From: Pirellulales bacterium
GTDB taxonomy: Bacteria > Planctomycetota > Planctomycetia > Pirellulales > JACPPG01
Assembly (NCBI GenBank): GCA_036499395.1
Contig: DASYDW010000001.1
Coordinates: 1-64,000, forward strand
Length of the DNA: 64,000 nt
Direction: 5' to 3'
The notes under the pieces are model-generated. The model did no database searches and had not been told where the DNA came from. It saw nothing but the letters and a program-made list of their open reading frames with translations. The number at the start of each line of letters is the position of its first letter. The first letter of the stretch is position 1. A program made the position numbers and the translations under genes. This document shows, in pieces, positions 1 through 8,899 of the stretch.

Positions 1-1
1 T

Positions 2-625
2 ACGATCGACTGCGTGAAGTACGTCCGCGAAACGCAGACCAAGAAGTGCTCCTACACGGTCTGCCGGATGGTCAGCGAGAAGCGGGTCAAGACTTGCAAC
101 TACACGGTCTGCCACATGGTGCCCGAGCAACGCGTGAAGACCTGCACGTACAAGGTCTGCCACATGGTGCCTGAGCAACGCGTGAAGACCTGCTGCTATA
201 AGGTCTGCCACATGGTGCCCGAGCAACGCGTGAAGACCTGCTGCTACAAGGTCTGCCACATGGTGCCCGAAGAACGCGTCAAGACCTGCAACTACACGGT
301 CTGCAAGATGGTCCCCGAACAACGTGTCAAGACCTGCTGCTACAAGGTCTGCCACATTGTGAAGGAATGCCACTCGAAGCAGGTCGCTTACCAGTGCTGC
401 CACATGGTTGCCGAGAAGTGCTGCAAGCAAGTCGCTTACACGGTTTGCAAGCCGGTTCACTTCACGAAGACCATCAACGTCACTCGCTGCGTGCCGAAGC
501 AAGTGGCCTACACGGTCACCCGCTGCGTGCCTCGCGTCGTGTGCAAGCAAGTTCCGGTCACGATCTGCTGCCCGGTCCCCTGCTGCCCGACGGCGTGCGA
601 GCCCAGCTGCGGATGCGGCGGCTAA
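2..625 (+). CDS. YTV-repeat Cys-rich cell-wall protein, 5' truncated
   Basis: The reading frame is open to the left edge, so the N-terminus and signal peptide are missing. A GTG at 14 lies inside the repeat pattern and is not a convincing start. The visible ~207 residues are a tandem repeat of 16 residues built on YxVCxMVPEQRVKTC, followed by variant repeats (YTVCKPV, VTRCVPKQVAYTV) and a Cys/Pro-rich tail. About one residue in eight is Cys and the chain is rich in Lys and Arg. This matches the YTV repeat family described from Rhodopirellula baltica, which has been linked to the Cys-rich proteinaceous wall of planctomycetes (family knowledge). A structural, disulfide-crosslinked envelope role is inferred. 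No enzyme motif is visible. A strong terminator follows the stop. Confidence 0.85.
   Translation, partial: TIDCVKYVRETQTKKCSYTVCRMVSEKRVKTCNYTVCHMVPEQRVKTCTYKVCHMVPEQRVKTCCYKVCHMVPEQRVKTCCYKVCHMVPEERVKTCNYTVCKMVPEQRVKTCCYKVCHIVKECHSKQVAYQCCHMVAEKCCKQVAYTVCKPVHFTKTINVTRCVPKQVAYTVTRCVPRVVCKQVPVTICCPVPCCPTACEPSCGCGG
59..346 (+). repeat. 48-bp tandem repeat, six units, inside the YTV gene
   Basis: Units begin with GTCTGC at 59, 107, 155, 203, 251 and 299, and a degenerate one follows at 347. Each codes for 16 residues. The middle units (107-298) are nearly identical at DNA level, while the outer ones have drifted. This suggests recent copy-number change by slippage or unequal crossover in the centre of the array. 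Confidence 0.85.
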
Positions 626-692
626 CGGCTAGAGCGTGTTCGAACCTCTCCTCTCGCCGACAGGGCTGAGGAGGGCCTGGTTTTGCAAGCAT

Positions 693-728
693 GGCGGTCC
701 GATCCAAAGTGGGTCGGACCGCCTTTTT
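693..728 (+). terminator. Rho-independent terminator after the YTV gene
   Basis: A perfect 10-bp stem (GGCGGTCCGA at 693-702, TCGGACCGCC at 714-723) with an 11-nt loop is followed by TTTTT at 724-728. It ends the YTV transcript 68 bases after the stop codon. The rest of the 327-base gap before the next start holds no gene I can support. Confidence 0.85.
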
Positions 729-952
729 GTTTGCGCTCGCGGGCCTGTGCGCTGAGAAGATAGTGCCTCGAGCCCGCGAGGTAACACTTTTGCGCACCAG
801 CTAAAAAGAAGTCGCCCTACTAGGTCAACGGGCAACGTACGGGTGTTAAAATGCCCCTGCCGTGCCGGTGTCCCAAGATTCCGCTAGCGCGAGCGAATCA
901 CCAGCCAGAGCTGTCATGTGCCCTAGCAAAATCGCCGACTGAGGGGTCCGCC

Positions 953-1855
953 ATGTTCGCCTACGTCCAACACCCGCGCGGAACATACTTTCCCTACGCG
1001 AGGCTCGCCTTTTTGGCCATGCTCCTACCTTTGGCCGGGTGCATCGAAGTCGGCCGAAACCGTGCCGAAAGTGAGGAAACGCGCCAGATCCCCACCGTGG
1101 GTACGAAGAAGGTCGCCGTGAAAACCGACAATGGCCTCGTTCGGGTTCGCCCAGCCGCCGAAGGAGGCGACGCGATCGAAGTTCACGCCAAGATTCGTGC
1201 CGAAGGATCCAGCGAAGCCGACGCTCAAGAATGCCTGCAGGCGATCGAAATCACCACGCCCGTCTCAGGCTCTAACGACTCGACGCAAGAAATCGGCTGG
1301 GCATGGCGCGAACCACGCCACTCGGGGTGGCGGGCGTCAGTATCGTTCGAAATCACGATGCCGCACACGCTCGAACTCGACGTACAGACCAAGAATGGCC
1401 AGATCGACGTCGTGGGGATCACCGCGGATTGCAAACTACACACCGAAAACGGAGCCGTCCGCGCCGTCGCTGCCACAAACGAGCTGACCGCCGAGAGCAG
1501 CAACGGAGCGATCACGGTCGAATCGCCCGCCAGCGAAATACACCTGCAGAGTAACAATGGCGCCATTCGCGCCGCGCTAACCAACGATAGCGACGTCTCA
1601 GGCAGTATCAAAACGCACAACGGTGGCGTTAAGGTTAGCCTCGCCAAGTCGGCCGCGACTAACCTGGAGTGTCACACGTCCAGCGGACGCATCCGCAGTG
1701 ACGTGCAACTAAGCGATGTCGATCGCAAAGGACGCTCGCGTCTCAAAGGCAAACATGCCGGTGGAGGCGAAGTCCTGGAAATCGAAACGCACAACGGCGG
1801 GATTACGCTCAAGCCGTATTCGTCGGACAACAAAGACGATGCGGATGATGACTAA
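953..1855 (+). CDS. DUF4097-type lipoprotein
   Basis: I place the start at ATG 953, six bases after GAGGGG, giving 300 residues; a longer frame from 851 lacks a signal-like start. The N-terminus has a hydrophobic run ending in the lipobox LAGC with Cys30, so a lipid-anchored envelope protein is expected. The body repeats short beta-rich units of the type T-x-NGxIxV (for example TKNGQIDVVG, SSNGAITVES, SNNGAIRA, THNGGVKV, THNGGITL). These are the mark of the DUF4097/DUF4098 putative adhesin fold, a parallel beta-helix-like repeat. The tail is acidic (DNKDDADDD). The function of the family is not established. The gene faces the next one tail to tail. Confidence 0.8.
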   Translation: MFAYVQHPRGTYFPYARLAFLAMLLPLAGCIEVGRNRAESEETRQIPTVGTKKVAVKTDNGLVRVRPAAEGGDAIEVHAKIRAEGSSEADAQECLQAIEITTPVSGSNDSTQEIGWAWREPRHSGWRASVSFEITMPHTLELDVQTKNGQIDVVGITADCKLHTENGAVRAVAATNELTAESSNGAITVESPASEIHLQSNNGAIRAALTNDSDVSGSIKTHNGGVKVSLAKSAATNLECHTSSGRIRSDVQLSDVDRKGRSRLKGKHAGGGEVLEIETHNGGITLKPYSSDNKDDADDD

Positions 1856-1886
1856 TCCGCCCCGGGCCAAGTATCACCGGAAATGG

Positions 1887-4280
1887 CTATTCAGCCAATC
1901 GCCACGCGTCGACGCCCTTATCTGTTGCGACGATCAACGCGCCCTGACCATTGATCGGCGCCACGGCCACGCCCGAAATTGCGGCGCCGACATGGAACTG
2001 GTCGAGCGGTTTGCCATCGGCTGACAAGATATGGATCGAGCCGTCCGATCCGGCCACGACCCACTGCTTTCCTTCGCTCAGAACCTGACCGCTGGTGATC
2101 ATTTCCAGCGCGGCGTTTGGGTGCGCTCCGACCGGCAAATCGTAATTCCACAGCACGTCGCCATTCGGTGACAATCCAACAATCGCCTCAACGCCGACCT
2201 TGGTCGACGCAATCGCGCAGTACTCGCTTTGGCCATCACCGTTGAGATCAGCGGCAACAACCCAACGCAAAAAGCGTCCGGTCAGCGAGATCGGCGTGCC
2301 CTGCTTCCCCTCGTTATCGATCGGCACCAGCATGCCGCGTCCATCCGCCGCCAAGAGTTCGCGTTGACCATTTCCGCCGGGATTCGTGACCGCCAGGCAA
2401 AAGACGTTTTCCAGTGTACGGTCAGCCCAGCGGCGCTGCCCATCGAGCGTAACACTTTGCACGCCCACGGTGCCCCAGTAGGCGACACTCAACTCCAGTT
2501 GACCGTCGTTGTCCATGTCCGCCAGGCGAACGTCGGAAATGCCGGCGTGTTCTCCCTCGGGGAAGGCGAGCACCTTTTTGAAGTTGCTATCGAAGACAAA
2601 CAACTGCTGTTGAGCGCTCGCCGAGCCGGTGAAATAACGCTGCCCCTGGCCATCAGTTGCCGTGCGTAGAAAGCTGATCGCGGCTTCCTCGGGTAGGTCC
2701 AGTTCATATCGGCCCGCCAACTGCCCCTGCCCGTCGAGCGCCACGACCGTTCGCCAGCCATCATTCACGTACAGGCGCGTCGTGCCGTCGGCCTCTTCCG
2801 CCGCCGTGATATTGCCAGGCTTGGTAGCCTCGTCCGAATGCCACAGGGCGTGCAGCTTGACGTGCCGCGGATCGCTTTGCGACGCGATTTGTGCCTTCGG
2901 AATATCGGCCGCCTCGGTCACTTCGGCATTACCCGAGGCGAGCGAAGATTCAAAAGCCTGCTGCCGGGCCTGGTGTTCGCGCAGTGCCTGTTGATACAGG
3001 CTGTCGCCCGCCAGCAGCCGATCGATCTTGCGCGGTAGTTCGGCGGCTAGTTTCGGTTGATAGCCGACGTCGATCGATTCCACCGTGCCATCCGGGCCCA
3101 GCAGAAACATGGTCGGCAAGCCCTGCACTTCGAACATGGAACGTGATTGCTGATCGATGTCGCGCAGAATCGGCATCTTCAGGCCGGCCTTGTCGAAGGC
3201 AGCCGAAAGATCATTGTTGCTGACACTGACTTCGTCCGTGCTGACGGTCACGATCGCGACCCGATCATTGTCGCGGTACTGGTCATATACCTGCTGCAGA
3301 TTGGGTAATCCCTTGAAACACCAGCCGCACCAGGTCGCCCAAAAGTCGATAACCACCACCTTGCCCGACAGCGAATCACGGCCGACCGGCTTGCCGTCGA
3401 GATCGAGGAACTCGAACTTGCCGATCTTTTGACCAAGCATTTTCTGCAGCGGTTCAGGCTGCACGGCGAATCGCTTAACGAGCTTAGCTTCCGCGGGGGG
3501 CGAGAATTCGAAGGCCACGTCCGCGATTCGCTCGTTGATCCGCGCTCCCTTGAACTCGCACGCCAGCGCGACCTCGCTCACCGGGGCCTGCTCGTGCTGC
3601 GTGATCTGCTTTTTCAGGTCATCGGTCGGATAATCGAGACGGCGAAGTACGTTCTTCTGATCGATCCAGAAGACGACGTTGCCGTCCGGACGCTTGACCT
3701 CGACGCGTTGGCATTCGTCCCCATCCAGTTCACGGGCCGGCAACAACGTTGGTTCGTCGGCTCCTTCCAGGATCGGCTTGAGCGGATCGTCGAGCATCAA
3801 AAGCGCCAGTTGAATTGATTCGCCGGCCAGGCCTTGCGTGAGAACGCCGGCAAGGATTTCGTCGGTGAACAGATCCTCGCGCTTTAGCTCCGCGGGTGCC
3901 GCGACGTCGAGCACCTGCCCTGGCAAGTCCGCCACCGTGGCGCGCAATTGCTTGCCGTCGCACACGACGATCGCCTGATAACAGTGCATGCGGAGCTTGT
4001 TCGGGCGGACAAAGGTCACCGATTCGTCCGCTGATTGAGTCGTCAGGTCCGCTCCCTGCTTACGGTACGAGAGCCGGAGCTGCCCACTGTCAGCGTAACT
4101 ATGCGCCTTGCGATACGTCTCGACCATCCGATCCAGCAGCTTGCGCGCCGTTGGCGGCGCCTCGATCGGTTTGCTCGTAGCGTGGTTGCAGCCCGATTGA
4201 ATCGTTAGCGCCACGGCTACGCCCAACCCGGCGGCAAATGCCAATACAGCCCGAAACATGATGGGACGGCGATGTGCCAT
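1887..4280 (-). CDS. Lipoprotein with thioredoxin fold and FG-GAP-like propeller
   Basis: The start is ATG 4280, with AAGGAAG just upstream; the longer frame from 4385 has no such site. The product is 797 residues. It has a signal with lipobox QSGC (Cys31); then a ~230-residue LolA/DUF2092-like beta domain; then a TlpA/ResA-type thioredoxin domain with WCGWC near residues 316-320; then a C-terminal ~350-residue region with calcium-type repeats DMDNDGQLE and ADLNGDGQSE, as in FG-GAP/VCBS propellers. The CxxC suggests thiol-disulfide exchange on the outer side of the membrane. The same order of domains is seen in planctomycete proteins of unknown role. The partner is not known. The gene shares a 292-base divergent region with the LarA-like gene. 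Confidence 0.8.
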   Translation of the reverse strand: MAHRRPIMFRAVLAFAAGLGVAVALTIQSGCNHATSKPIEAPPTARKLLDRMVETYRKAHSYADSGQLRLSYRKQGADLTTQSADESVTFVRPNKLRMHCYQAIVVCDGKQLRATVADLPGQVLDVAAPAELKREDLFTDEILAGVLTQGLAGESIQLALLMLDDPLKPILEGADEPTLLPARELDGDECQRVEVKRPDGNVVFWIDQKNVLRRLDYPTDDLKKQITQHEQAPVSEVALACEFKGARINERIADVAFEFSPPAEAKLVKRFAVQPEPLQKMLGQKIGKFEFLDLDGKPVGRDSLSGKVVVIDFWATWCGWCFKGLPNLQQVYDQYRDNDRVAIVTVSTDEVSVSNNDLSAAFDKAGLKMPILRDIDQQSRSMFEVQGLPTMFLLGPDGTVESIDVGYQPKLAAELPRKIDRLLAGDSLYQQALREHQARQQAFESSLASGNAEVTEAADIPKAQIASQSDPRHVKLHALWHSDEATKPGNITAAEEADGTTRLYVNDGWRTVVALDGQGQLAGRYELDLPEEAAISFLRTATDGQGQRYFTGSASAQQQLFVFDSNFKKVLAFPEGEHAGISDVRLADMDNDGQLELSVAYWGTVGVQSVTLDGQRRWADRTLENVFCLAVTNPGGNGQRELLAADGRGMLVPIDNEGKQGTPISLTGRFLRWVVAADLNGDGQSEYCAIASTKVGVEAIVGLSPNGDVLWNYDLPVGAHPNAALEMITSGQVLSEGKQWVVAGSDGSIHILSADGKPLDQFHVGAAISGVAVAPINGQGALIVATDKGVDAWRLAE

Positions 4281-4572
4281 GATCGCTTCCTTGCGTGAGA
4301 GAACGATTTGTGTGCCGAAGAATGAACTTCCGCGCGGCGGGCACTTCCTGGCCTCGCCCTGCGGGAGCGATAAACGCGGCCGCACCAGAATGGCGCGACT
4401 TCGTAAACTTTTGGGAGCGGGATTATTGGGAAGTTTCGCGTTCAGGTAAAGGCAAGTCTTGCCTGCTTGCTACCCCTTTTTGCCGGGGGATGTCCCCGGT
4501 CGAGGGAACTCGATACGATTTACAGTCCTCGCCGACTGGCGAAAATCCACCCAGTTGCCACAAACAGCCCAA

Positions 4573-5793
4573 ATGACTGCCAGCCTACGCTACGGAACGG
4601 ATGACACGCTCGAGCTGAATCTGCCAGAAGGCCGGCTGATTGCCGTCTGTGGCACGCGCATCGAGAACCCTTTGACGGACGTCCGCGCAGCGACGGCGGC
4701 TTCGCTGGCCGCTCCGATCGGCTTTCCGCCTCTGGCACGGGCTGTCGTGCCTGGGGATCGAGTTGTGCTGGCGCTCGACCATGATGTTCCGCGCGGGGCC
4801 GAGATCGTGGGGGCCCTATTTGATTGCTTGGTGGAGAGCGGCGTTGCCCCGGCTGATATCACGTTACTCACCGTGCAGCCCAGCGATGCGTCGACCGAAC
4901 TTCGCTCACTACTCCCGTCAGAACATCGGACCGTGGCCACGCTGGCCATTCACGATGCCGCAGCGCGCGATAGCCTAGGCTACTTGGCGGTGGGATCGGA
5001 TGACGAGCCGATTTATCTGAATCGACTGCTTTGCGAAGCGGATGTCGTCGTGCCCATCGGCTGTTTGCGCTGCGAGCCGGCGATTGATTACCACGGCATG
5101 TACGGCGGACTGTTTCCCACATTTTCGGGAAAGCAAGCACAGGACAAGCTATTCGCCGCCTCGTTAACACATGCTCCGAGTGACGAGGCGCGGAACCGCG
5201 AGAAAATCCAGGAGGTGGGCTGGCTATTGGGCGTGCAATTTACGGTGCAGGTGGTGCCCGGTCCCGCCGGCGAAGTGTTGCGTGTTTTGGCCGGCATGGC
5301 AAACGACGTATTTCGCGAGGGGCAGGAGTCGTGCCAGCGTGCCTGGTCGAGTCCCGTGCCGCACACGGCGCAGCTTGTGATTGCCGCGATCGACGGACCA
5401 ACATCGGAACAGACCTGGGATAATTTGGCCCGCGCGCTCAGCGGTGCCTCGCGCGTGGTTTCGGCGGGTGGGGCGATTGCGTTGTGTACTTCGCTCGCCG
5501 AAGCGCCGGGACCTACTGTGCGTGTCGCGTCGGAAGCCAAAGATTTACGTCATGCCTTGCGCACGCTCGGAAAACATCGTGACGCAGGGTCGCTGGCAGC
5601 AGTGGCCCTGGCGCAGGCGCTTGCCGAGTTGCGGGTCTACCTAATGAGCCAGTTGGACGACGCCACGGTCGAAGAGCTGGGTCTTATTCCGCTGGCAAAT
5701 CCCGCCGAGCTAAAACGCCTTGCCGCGACGAATGCTTCTTGCATTTTGATTTCCCACGCACAATATGCCGTCGCAACCGTTGATGGCCAATAA
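4573..5793 (+). CDS. LarA-like (DUF2088) protein
   Basis: The start is ATG 4573 (406 residues), because the upstream part of the longer frame is unlike the family. The N-terminal half matches the nickel-pincer lactate racemase LarA family by eye: VLALDHDVPRG near residues 64-74 takes the place of the DxTRP loop, and IDYHGMYGG lies near 171-179. LarA-type proteins racemise or epimerise 2-hydroxy acids using a nickel pincer nucleotide bound through a Lys just after the GG pair. Here that position reads Phe181, so classical activity is doubtful. No larB, larC or larE gene lies near. The YgfZ-like gene follows 28 bases downstream, probably in one operon. I call it a LarA homologue of unknown substrate. 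Confidence 0.7.
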   Translation: MTASLRYGTDDTLELNLPEGRLIAVCGTRIENPLTDVRAATAASLAAPIGFPPLARAVVPGDRVVLALDHDVPRGAEIVGALFDCLVESGVAPADITLLTVQPSDASTELRSLLPSEHRTVATLAIHDAAARDSLGYLAVGSDDEPIYLNRLLCEADVVVPIGCLRCEPAIDYHGMYGGLFPTFSGKQAQDKLFAASLTHAPSDEARNREKIQEVGWLLGVQFTVQVVPGPAGEVLRVLAGMANDVFREGQESCQRAWSSPVPHTAQLVIAAIDGPTSEQTWDNLARALSGASRVVSAGGAIALCTSLAEAPGPTVRVASEAKDLRHALRTLGKHRDAGSLAAVALAQALAELRVYLMSQLDDATVEELGLIPLANPAELKRLAATNASCILISHAQYAVATVDGQ

Positions 5794-5821
5794 TGCACCG
5801 CTGGCTTGCGCGAGGTAGTAC

Positions 5822-6871
5822 ATGCACGGATCGTTGAAATCATCACTCGAGGCCGCCGGCGCGACTTACGAGGCCACCGATAACGCAACTCCGAGGAACT
5901 TTGGTGACACCGCGGCCGAGTACGCAGTATTGAGCAGTGCCGTAGGCCTGGTTGACCTCAGCGACCGCACTCAGATCGAACTGACGGGTGCCGACCGGCA
6001 GAGTTTTCTGCACAACCTGAGTACGAACGAAGTCCGTCGCCTGGCCACGGGGGCTGGCTGCGAAGCGTTCTTGTGCAATGTGCAAGGGCACACGCTGGCG
6101 CTCGTGAACATTTTTTGCGGCGCCGAAACTCTGGTTATCGAAACCGTGCCTGGCGAGGAAGCCAAGCTGCTTAAGCACTTGGACAAATACCTAATTCGCG
6201 AAAAGGTCGAGCTGCATGGTCGTAGCGAGCCATGGGCTGAATTGCTTCTGGCCGGGCCGAGAGCAGAATCGCTTCTGCAGGGGTCGGCCAACGCACTCCT
6301 CCAACGCACCTTCGACAGCGTCACGGGCCAACTCGCGAACGTGCCGGTCTCGATTCGTCGTGTAGATTTTACGCAGCCGACTGGGTTCTTGATTTCCTGC
6401 GACCGGACACTCGCGGGCGATCTTTGGAAACATCTGCGCGATGCTGGCGCACGCCCCTGCGGCCGTGAAGCCTTCGAAATAGCGCGGATCGAGGCCGGCA
6501 CACCGTTCTACGGACGCGATCTGACCGACGGCAACCTGCCGCAGGAACTGGCGCGCGACGCCCGGGCGATCAGCTTCACCAAGGGTTGCTACATCGGCCA
6601 GGAAACCGTCGCACGGCTCGACGCACTTGGTCACGTCAATCGCACGCTGTGCGGAGTCCGGTTCGCGGGCCCCGAGGTTCCACCCGTCGGCATCGAGTTC
6701 ACCGACGACGCCGGCAAGTCGCTTGGACAGGTCACCTCGGCAGCCTTCTCGCCACGGCTCAACGCACCACTCGCCCTGGCCTATGTGCGCCGCGGTTCGA
6801 ACGCGCCCGGAACAAAGATCGCAACTGCCGCCGGCCCGGCAGAAGTGATATCACTGCCGATCGGGGACTGA
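5822..6871 (+). CDS. ygfZ: YgfZ/GcvT-type folate-binding protein
   Basis: This 349-residue cytosolic protein carries the YgfZ signature KGCYIGQE at residues 254-261, followed by the small C-terminal beta barrel. YgfZ proteins bind tetrahydrofolate and help to make or repair certain iron-sulfur clusters; they resemble the T-protein of glycine cleavage (GcvT) but differ by this Cys motif. The N-terminal part (LSDRTQIELTGADRQSFLHNLSTN) is typical. The start ATG 5822 has GAGGTA about six bases upstream. The gene is 28 bases after the LarA-like gene on the same strand. That neighbour gives no clear clue to its client protein. Confidence 0.88.
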   Translation: MHGSLKSSLEAAGATYEATDNATPRNFGDTAAEYAVLSSAVGLVDLSDRTQIELTGADRQSFLHNLSTNEVRRLATGAGCEAFLCNVQGHTLALVNIFCGAETLVIETVPGEEAKLLKHLDKYLIREKVELHGRSEPWAELLLAGPRAESLLQGSANALLQRTFDSVTGQLANVPVSIRRVDFTQPTGFLISCDRTLAGDLWKHLRDAGARPCGREAFEIARIEAGTPFYGRDLTDGNLPQELARDARAISFTKGCYIGQETVARLDALGHVNRTLCGVRFAGPEVPPVGIEFTDDAGKSLGQVTSAAFSPRLNAPLALAYVRRGSNAPGTKIATAAGPAEVISLPIGD

Positions 6872-6882
6872 AAAATCATAAA

Positions 6883-6902
6883 AGTCACGCTCTTTTGTGA
6901 CT
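6883..6902. terminator. Possible bidirectional hairpin between convergent genes
   Basis: AGTCAC (6883-6888) and GTGACT (6897-6902) form a 6-bp stem with TTTT in the loop, in the 39-base gap between the convergent ygfZ-like and BlaR1-like genes. The flanking T/A runs are short, so this is a weak call. Confidence 0.3.
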
Positions 6903-6910
6903 CGCACCAC

Positions 6911-8437
6911 TTACTTTCGCCCGGCCGCATCGCCCTTCTCCCACCAACCGCGCGTCAGCAGGCTCTCACCCGTGCCAAAATAAATGGCCGAGAATGATTC
7001 ACCGCCGCTGGCCGGATAGTAGCTTAAGTGAGGCCAGCCGTCGTCCCACATGTAAAAGATCAACGAGAATTTGCCTTTTCCTTTGTCGATCATGATCGAC
7101 TGCGTCTTTTGCGTAGGCGTTGAACGAAATGCCGATTTGCTACTAGTCGTTACGTAGGCTGCGAGTTGCGCGCTATCGTGTGACAACAGGCGGTACGTCC
7201 CCTTGACCACGTACAGATTTCCCTTTTCGATTTTGTCGGACGTGCCGAACACTTCGTCCACCGTCAGGTTGTCCCCCTCCAGCAGCTGCGTTGCGCCAAC
7301 CTGGAAATCAACTCTGTGCGAAAGATCATAGCCGGCGCCCGGAGTTGCCGCGGGATCCGCGTCTTTCTCTTCGGCTTGCCCCAACAATGGTTCCGGCTCA
7401 TTGACCAGCGCTCGCGCGGCCGGTGGAGTCGCGAAGGTGGTTAGCAGACACGCGCCGAGCAAGAACGTGGTCGCAATCATGATCGATTTGCCACATCGCA
7501 GTCGAATCATCGTTCTTCTCCCTGGTTTCAAAAGGTTGGTGATTCGTTGCTCGAGCCGATTCTTCGATCGAAGCATCGGCGTGGCCAGTAGCACATCGCG
7601 TTGGTCACCGATTGTCTCGGCAATCGTTAATAGCATTCGCGCGAAATCGGCCGGGCTGCCGAGGCGAAGCGCATATGTGTCGCACAACTCTTCACGCGCA
7701 GTATCCATGAGCCGATTCGCGACATAAACCAGCGGATGAAACCACAAACAGGCCGCGACCCAACGTTGGTAAAGCCCAATCAAAGGATCACGCCGTATCG
7801 CGTGAGCACTTTCATGCACGATCACGAGCAGAAGTTGATCCGCCGGAAGCCGGTTGACGAGGGACCGTGGGATCAAAACTCGCGGTCGTACCAGCCCAAC
7901 GGCCATCGGCACAGAAACTTCCGCCGACACCAGCACGGGCGGCGCGGGACGGCCGAGGATCTCCGAAGTTCGTGAGAAAATCGTCTCGGCACATTCGCTC
8001 GACATCGGTACTGCAGAGACCATCAGGCGCCGCATAGTCCGCCAGCCATGCCCGATTCGCAATGAACCGACGACTGCTCCAATCATCCACATCGCCACGA
8101 AAAAGCTGGCGCTCAAATCATTGGGCTGGCTTGGACCATTCACACGTTGCGATACGGTCTCCGATGACGCAGTCGGCTGAACGGCCACGATCTCAGACGG
8201 CAACATCGCTGCTCGATTTACAGGCGCGATATCGAAACGCGGCAAAACGATCGCGAACATCGGACAGCACCCGACCGCGACTAGCGTCCAAAATAGAATC
8301 GCATGCCGCCATGCTGCCGACCGGCGACCAGTGAATTGGACGCCAATTCCGATGGCCAGTAAGATCGAGATCACCGTCAGCACGGCGCCGATCGAGGTGC
8401 GTGCGATCACCCAACTATCGAGTGCGGCGCCAATCAT
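6911..8437 (-). CDS. BlaR1-type M56 membrane metallopeptidase
   Basis: A 508-residue membrane protein with several N-terminal membrane spans and the zinc site HESAH at 208-212, followed by a second helix pair (WFHPLVYVANRLMDTAREELCD) that supplies the third ligand Glu, as in peptidase family M56. BlaR1/MecR1 proteins sense a signal outside and lead to cleavage of the BlaI repressor. Here the region after the last span (~residues 335-508) has no penicillin-binding SxxK/SxN/KTG set that I can see; it holds a compact beta-rich ~130-residue segment. The signal is therefore unlikely to be a beta-lactam. The start overlaps the blaI-like stop by ATGA, so the two are translationally coupled. Confidence 0.87.
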   Translation of the reverse strand: MIGAALDSWVIARTSIGAVLTVISILLAIGIGVQFTGRRSAAWRHAILFWTLVAVGCCPMFAIVLPRFDIAPVNRAAMLPSEIVAVQPTASSETVSQRVNGPSQPNDLSASFFVAMWMIGAVVGSLRIGHGWRTMRRLMVSAVPMSSECAETIFSRTSEILGRPAPPVLVSAEVSVPMAVGLVRPRVLIPRSLVNRLPADQLLLVIVHESAHAIRRDPLIGLYQRWVAACLWFHPLVYVANRLMDTAREELCDTYALRLGSPADFARMLLTIAETIGDQRDVLLATPMLRSKNRLEQRITNLLKPGRRTMIRLRCGKSIMIATTFLLGACLLTTFATPPAARALVNEPEPLLGQAEEKDADPAATPGAGYDLSHRVDFQVGATQLLEGDNLTVDEVFGTSDKIEKGNLYVVKGTYRLLSHDSAQLAAYVTTSSKSAFRSTPTQKTQSIMIDKGKGKFSLIFYMWDDGWPHLSYYPASGGESFSAIYFGTGESLLTRGWWEKGDAAGRK

Positions 8438-8817
8438 TTCCCTCGCTCAGCTCGGGCAATGAGCTGCTGAATCCTTTCGGCTTCCTCCGATGATATCCGG
8501 CGATCTTCAAGCAAAGTTGCGATCAGCCCACTGGTCGAACCGGCAAAGACGGTGTCGACCAATTGTCCGATGATGCCTCGTACCACCGCGTTGCGCGGCC
8601 GAGCGGCGCGAAAATAGTCGGTATTTCCGTCGCGATGCACGAGCAACCATCCCTTTTCGGCCAGCCGCGCGAGCGTGGTCTGTACCGTATTGCGCGCCAC
8701 GCGACGGCGCTTGCCGAGAAGCTGCCAAACCTGCGCGACCCCCAACTCCCCTTCATCCCAGAAGAGGCCCATGATCGCCAGTTGTGCGGCCGTCAGCCCG
8801 GTCGTCGCTTTTGCCAT
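8434..8817 (-). CDS. BlaI/MecI-type repressor
   Basis: This 127-residue protein is a winged-helix repressor of the BlaI/MecI/CopY family: LTAAQLAIMGLFWDEGE at the N-terminus, the recognition region RRVARNTVQTTLARLAEKGWL, the wing HRDGNTDYF, and a C-terminal dimer helix. The start is ATG 8817, with GCGAGG seven bases upstream. An ATG at 8853 would put translation inside the operator. BlaI proteins bind TACA-n2-TGTA dyads and are cut by their M56 partner. Two such dyads stand in its own promoter, so autoregulation is very likely. It is cotranscribed with the M56 gene (4-base overlap). Confidence 0.9.
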   Translation of the reverse strand: MAKATTGLTAAQLAIMGLFWDEGELGVAQVWQLLGKRRRVARNTVQTTLARLAEKGWLLVHRDGNTDYFRAARPRNAVVRGIIGQLVDTVFAGSTSGLIATLLEDRRISSEEAERIQQLIARAERGK

Positions 8818-8836
8818 TCGATACCTCGCCAGATCA

Positions 8837-8881
8837 CCTACATCTGTAGGCATTTGTACCTACAGATGTAGGCACCGTCAA
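8837..8881 (-). promoter_or_regulatory. blaI-type promoter with two operator dyads
   Basis: On the minus strand a -35 box TTGACG (8876-8881) and a -10 box TACAAA (8853-8858) are 17 bases apart. One dyad, CCTACATCTGTAGG as read on the minus strand (8859-8872), fills the spacer. The second, CCTACAGATGTAGG on that strand (8837-8850), begins two bases after the -10 box. The dyad centres are 22 bases apart, two helical turns, so two dimers would sit on one face. TACA/TGTA half-sites are those known for BlaI/MecI. Confidence 0.85.
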
Positions 8882-8899
8882 GAGAATTACGCCGGGCAT

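Noticed and set aside
59-346. CRISPR-like array
   Set aside because: The 48-bp units are contiguous coding repeats without spacers.
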